Assembly (NCBI GenBank): GCA_026260175.1
Contig: JAKCWW010000006.1
Coordinates: 1,534 to 65,533 of the forward strand
Direction of reading: 5' to 3'
Origin: Reticulitermes lucifugus
Taxonomy: Eukaryota > Arthropoda > Insecta > Blattodea > Rhinotermitidae
Length of the DNA stretch: 64,000 bases
Below, one piece after another: positions 59,400-64,000 of the stretch; the first letter of the stretch is position 1, and the number at the start of each line of letters is the position of its first letter. Made by a program: the position numbers and the translations under genes. The notes under the pieces are model-generated. The model did no database searches and was not told the origin of the DNA. It saw only the letters and a program-made list of their open reading frames with translations.

Positions 59400-59763
59400 T
59401 CCTGTCCGTTGGTATTCCCACATTACCAGTATGCATGTTTTCTATTTTTTGTTTTTAATTATTATATCTGTCCCATTTGCCATAATTTCTCTATCTGTAT
59501 GTACCCCTTGATTTCATAACACTCATATACCGTCAGGTTCCCATATTATTATTATTATTAATTATTATTAATTATTATTATTATTAATTAACTAAGCAAG
59601 TTATTTTTGTTTATTTATTTGTTTTGGTTGTGTTTGTTTTATTTTTGTTTTGTATATTGTCCGTTGTTATTTATGTTTGTATGTTGTGCTGTTTCTGAAA
59701 TTGGCCTTCTGGCTGTTGATTCGGCACATTAATAAATCAGAATTGAATTGAATTGAATTGAAT
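59400..59763 (+). mobile_element. LINE-like 3' untranslated end with (GAATT)n tail
   Basis: T-rich sequence ends with ttggccttctggctgttgat, cggcacattaataaatcaga and then repeated gaatt. A T-rich 3' UTR, an AATAAA signal and a short tandem tail are usual for CR1/Jockey-type LINE ends. No coding part is recognisable; an ATT repeat sits inside at 59545-59590. Confidence 0.5.
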
Positions 59764-60741
59764 TATTGTTATTGTATACTCTTACATACAGTGTTTCCGC
59801 TTTAAGGAATATTACTTTAGCATTGAGTGATGATATTTTGCATGTTACCTATACCACGGAATTTCCTCTCGATGGCCCGGATCCCCGGTAATACAGGCCA
59901 CTCCTCCGCACATATAGTCCGGGTGACCGAGGGATTGCTGTACTTGAATTCAGATGTGCAAGTCAAAGGACTATAAAAGAAGAGGCTGATACTGGTAGCA
60001 GAATTGCTAGCTTCGCCACCAGATAGGTCGCTCGATACCTACTTTAGTCTGACCTTTCACATTGAAGCTTTATCACAAAGTACGATCGTGTCAGGAACCA
60101 CGGTTTCTGTTAACACGTAGCATACGTATATTTTACGTTATCACTTACACACAATGTAAAATTTTTAGGCTATATCTGCCAGACAGTTTTACAGTAGTGC
60201 AAGTCTAGAACAGTAAGGTCCTCTAGCGTGTGGCGCAGTGATTTCTGGAATACAGTTTCAACGTTTCGGAACAAAATGTTGTTCCATTCACCATCAAAAT
60301 GAAGGAAACAGATTCCTCCAAAATATTGCTACGCACTTGGTACAATACACGATGGCATATCTCAGGAAACAGCTGCCTTCATATTTACCGCCCCAAGAAT
60401 ATCATCTCACACAGTAAAAATACGAATTGAAAATTACGTAAAGAAATAAATTAATGTTTAAATAATTATTAATTTATAACTTCTCGAGGAATTTTTGAGC
60501 ACAGATTATATGAGGGATAACACATCTATTATTCCTGGAACATTTTGATACGGATTGCTTTCTGTTAAAAAATAAAATTATCCTCAGAAAAATGTACGGG
60601 TACAAGTAATTCTCTTCAACAAAGGCACAATACTTGACATTTCATGACCATCTTAACAAAGTTTTGTTTATTTAATACCCATGAACACGATAAAAATGAC
60701 ACAGGCAGGACATACAACATGCCTACAAAATTTTAGTCTGA

Positions 60742-60960
60742 AACCTTGAAAGGAAGAGTCCGCTTGGAAGGCCTAGGAATAGGTGGAGGAGCAGTATTAA
60801 AATGGATCTCAAAGAAATGTAATGGGACGCTATTGACAGGACAGGGACCAGTGGCGAACTCTTGTAAGCATGATAAAGAAACTTCAGGCTTCATAATAGG
60901 TTTCATAGTTAGACGGGGAGACTGTCAGCTTCTCATGATTTCGGTGCATGGACTTCGTAT
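60742..60960 (+). mobile_element. LINE 3' coding tail, decayed
   Basis: It encodes GRPRNRWRSSIKMDLKEM in one frame, then WD, ID and RTGTSGELL in the expected places, then end-block relics (agactgtcagcttctcatga). Multiple stops. Confidence 0.7.
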
Positions 60961-62074
60961 CTTAGTTATGTGCAAGCTGAACATAATGTTTTCTGCGGTT
61001 TGTTCGAGAGGGAACCCACATGCCGTAAGAAATCACTGTTCTTGGTGCTACAAGACATTTTATCTAACGAGTAGCCGTCTTCTAATCCACTAGTGTCCGT
61101 ACGTACGCGATATATATTACGCTCTGTCAGAACTAAATACATAAATAAACACAAACACATTTCCACATCTCGGTGGTTGTATAGTTCCCTTTCCATTGAA
61201 GAAAAGAATACGACAAGAATAAAAAAGACTAACTTGTGATTGTTGAACTGAAATGTCCCCCACTCCTGTTTTGATGAACCTCCCCACGTTAACCCCACCT
61301 CATCCCATAATTACATTGTCCAGGTGGTCTGGTTCCCAGGTCTATCACAACAAAAGAGGGAAAGCAGATACACTTGGGTGGTGGTGAGAGATGAAGTGGT
61401 CCGCCATTTTGAAACAGCATCATCATCATTCTCGTGGTGGTGCTGACTTCTTCCTTGATGATATTTGTCATCGAGGAAAATTGAAATAGGCCTATTTCTC
61501 CTATGTGACTACAGAAATACCCACTTTGAGTGTCAGCCACATTTCGTCATGTTGAAATTTTCGTTACGATGCGTAATTTTTCAGTCCTTTATCAGCTATA
61601 GTTATTACGTAGTCAATATTTCTAACACTTTTATCAATATTATTGATCATACTGAAGTATCAAGAAGCCTTCTGAACTACTACGTACATCTAGGCCTGTT
61701 TTCAAACATTCATCTGATAAGGATTTGAAACAGACTTCTATTAAAGCACACATATTTTTCCAAATACTCTTGTTTTCATTCCGACTTTATTTAGCTCGCT
61801 GATTGCAATGTTCGTTTATTACAAATGTCAATATGGTATTGCAGATGAGTGTACAAGTGTACAGACCCACTTTTTCGAAGCTATTTACATTACAGATATC
61901 TCAGTGCAAATTAAGAAACCATTGTACTTTGTGTTCAGCCAAGTATGTCTGTTTCCAATGTAAGTCGCTTGCCATAACCACATTATCCGTTCACCTCTCA
62001 TAATTTTCTCTACTTTCAGTAATTTCTAGATAATTTATAAGTTTGGTTTCAGCTTCGTGTGAAGTAATGTGCTT

Positions 62075-62285
62075 GGAAAGTCTAGGATTATACCGGAGGA
62101 TCAAATTAAAATGAATCTTATAGAGTGAAGGAAGATGGCGTGCCTTAACTTCATCTGGCTGAAGATGGAGACATCAGCCAGGCTCTTGCAAAGCGGGGAC
62201 TTTATTGACGAGCTGCGGAACTGTTAGCTTCTGAATGATGACTCTGCACCATGGAGTTAGTTAGTATACAACAAATTGCAATAAA
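62075..62285 (+). mobile_element. LINE 3' tail and end block, decayed
   Basis: aaattaaaatgaatcttata corresponds to IKMDL-type codons. Then come a short diverged stretch and the end block gagctgcggaactgttagct, gactctgcaccatggagtta shared with 29555 and 50395. Confidence 0.6.
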
Positions 62286-64000
62286 TAACCGTCTAATTCC
62301 AAGAAAAGAAGAAGAAAAGAACTGCGTTCGCTGCAGCCTACGATAAAAATTCGAAACGTGCGCAAGTGACAAGGAAAAAAGTTGACCTTAAATAGTTATA
62401 AACAAGTTATATATTTACAAAATATGGAACACAAAATTGTCTATCATGTCGGCAAATACACATATTAACCAGCCAATCTACTTCTGAGAAAAATGTTCAT
62501 AGAATTGTACATATGGGAATGTTATAAAGGAAGGCAGTACTTTTAGCGAATATTTACGGGAATGCTTTCATGTTTCGTTTAAGTGTCTGTGTCACTTTTG
62601 ACGCTATACCAATGTCACGGAACGAAGTTCACGGATCGTGACCCTCCGTACTCCCCTGGAGCTGATGCGATCTCCACTCCAGCCAGCCTACTACCCCACA
62701 TTCCCTCCAGTCCTTTGGCCATTCGCGTCAGCGTGTATTGGAGGTGATAACCTTCACCAGTGACAAATGTTACAGCCTTGCTAACATACTGGAGAATGTG
62801 CTGGAGGGGACCGTAACAGTAAGACGAAGAGGTAAGCTCCTAGCCCTCACCGTCCTTCTGACATAATTCCGTGGATTTATAATAGGAGGATAGTAACAAT
62901 CCCAGATAGGAAGACGAGTGTATCTTGCGACTCTAAAAAAGGTGCGGGTTGTTTCTGACTATCCCTCTTACATAAATCACACCGTCCTCGTATTCGATCT
63001 CCATAATATACTCAGATTTTTCTGTACATTATAATTAATATATTGTAATATTCTCTTCCAAAAATTTTCCGTTCTTTTTATGAGACTGCATTACGAAAAC
63101 CAATTATCCCAAGAAGAATGTGTGCTGTGTATTGTGTAAGCTGTATGTTGTTGTAAATATTACTATGAGCCTGGGAACCCAGAATTCTTCATTTCCAGAT
63201 TACAGTTTATTGTTTCTGGGGACACTAGTCTTAATATCTGATTTATACTGAGGCCAAGGCAAGAAATCCCGTCGATGGTGGGGATTACGGCACGCGCGGC
63301 TTTCCCCTTTTTTCTTGCTGTTGTATTCCCCTCCAACCCTTTCTGGTATTTGTCAATCAACCCAAGGCCCTTTACCCTAGGGAAGTTTCTTATGCGGTTG
63401 TCACTACCAACTTCACTGCAAAGAGAATAACTAGAGGAGGGAGAGGAATAGGGAAGAACAGTGGAGGGGATCGATTCACGTGACTTGTTTCTGTAGTCTC
63501 ATGTCAGCACAGCCAGGTTATCACGGGATTATCACTAACATCATTTCGAAATTACAATGCCACAAACAGAGAAGCTATGCCAGTAACTATGGTAATTAGC
63601 AGTGTGTGTGAGAAGAGAGAATTCTCCGAAACGTCAGGACACATATACCAGAGTACAAGGCATCACATCTCAGAAGACAGCAGCACTTTTAATCACCATT
63701 ATTAGAGTGTCAAATCTCAGTGGATTTATTCTTCATTACATATGCGATATTTCTCTGTGTAAATTTCTTTCAGTATATGAACGCATCTGTTCGGAAAATA
63801 TTGGTGAAACGCAACAAAGCAATGACCACACTCTTCTAGAAGTACATTTGCAAATTACTTAATCACGGACTCATTAAGATGCAAAGTCGTGTTAATTAAT
63901 CATTCACGTTATATGGTAACATTTCCCATTAAAGAATTGAGCATAATTAAGGCATAATTTCAGATTAGAGATTTACAAGGAGGTAAAAATTTAAACTATG

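Larger units (their letters stand above)
56133..64000. other. Presumed engrailed intron or upstream region, no further exon recognised
   Basis: I looked on the minus strand for the EH2 block (WPAWVYCTRYSDRPS type) and the EH1 motif and saw neither. Apart from the SINE and LINE pieces listed, it is AT-rich DNA with short open frames. The next exon, if in this direction, is probably beyond the window. Confidence 0.5.

Noticed and set aside
60256-60300. Hammerhead-like motif with a strong ggaaca/tgttcc stem and GAAAC
   Set aside because: The first core box is not CUGANGA and the spacing is wrong; at most a distant relic.
1-64000. CRISPR arrays, bacterial operons, riboswitches or LTR-type elements
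   Set aside because: No regularly spaced short repeats with unique spacers, no operon-like coding, and no paired LTRs or gag/pol-like frames were recognised; the window is eukaryotic.

Overview
The window is AT-rich animal nuclear DNA from an arthropod, almost certainly an insect. The one gene that can be recognised is the last coding exon of an engrailed/invected-family homeobox gene (54778-55124, minus strand). The dense mix of tRNA-derived SINEs, 5'-truncated LINE tails, foldback repeats with hammerhead-like motifs, and short hAT, pogo-like and other inverted-repeat DNA elements suggests a large hemimetabolous genome. Cockroach or termite is my best guess; that is inference, not proof.

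Layout. From 1 to about 54 kb I see no convincing host exon. This stretch lies downstream (3') of the engrailed exon and is gene-poor DNA filled with repeats. The main SINE family (called A here, about 290 bp, tRNA-like A and B boxes, tail of TTTACC units) has a dozen or more copies. The best are 5555-5805, 21091-21382 and an 88-bp fragment at 58996-59083, all with target-site duplications. A second SINE family (B) has a well-bounded copy at 37459-37745. LINE 3' coding tails lie at 11480, 24240, 26000, 27203, 29555-29800, 50395, 60742 and 62075, plus a clean 5'-truncated copy at 55653-56119 inside the engrailed intron.

DNA transposons: a 637-bp hAT derivative that keeps the end of its transposase (10782-11418), a 281-bp hAT MITE (22306-22586), a 720-bp element with inverted repeats of roughly 100 bp (30805-31524), a possible 190-bp TTAA-flanked MITE (39200-39389), and a 183-bp pogo-like MITE nested in a SINE (44180-44362).

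The most unusual theme is a set of hammerhead-ribozyme-like motifs, often inside foldback repeats. Three have an intact core, at 15156-15198 (-), 17788-17827 (+) and 43308-43350 (-). Degraded relatives lie at 18928, 19378, 32486, 34176, 34548, 36781 and 36889. They fit the short-stem-III hammerheads known from Penelope-like retroelements, but all three intact copies carry one extra U after the CUGANGA box.

From 55.1 kb to the end is presumably engrailed intron or upstream DNA. No further engrailed exon was recognised there. There are two assembly gaps: 612 N at 16346-16957, next to a 42-bp tandem repeat, and 11 N at 56667-56677, in a G-run.
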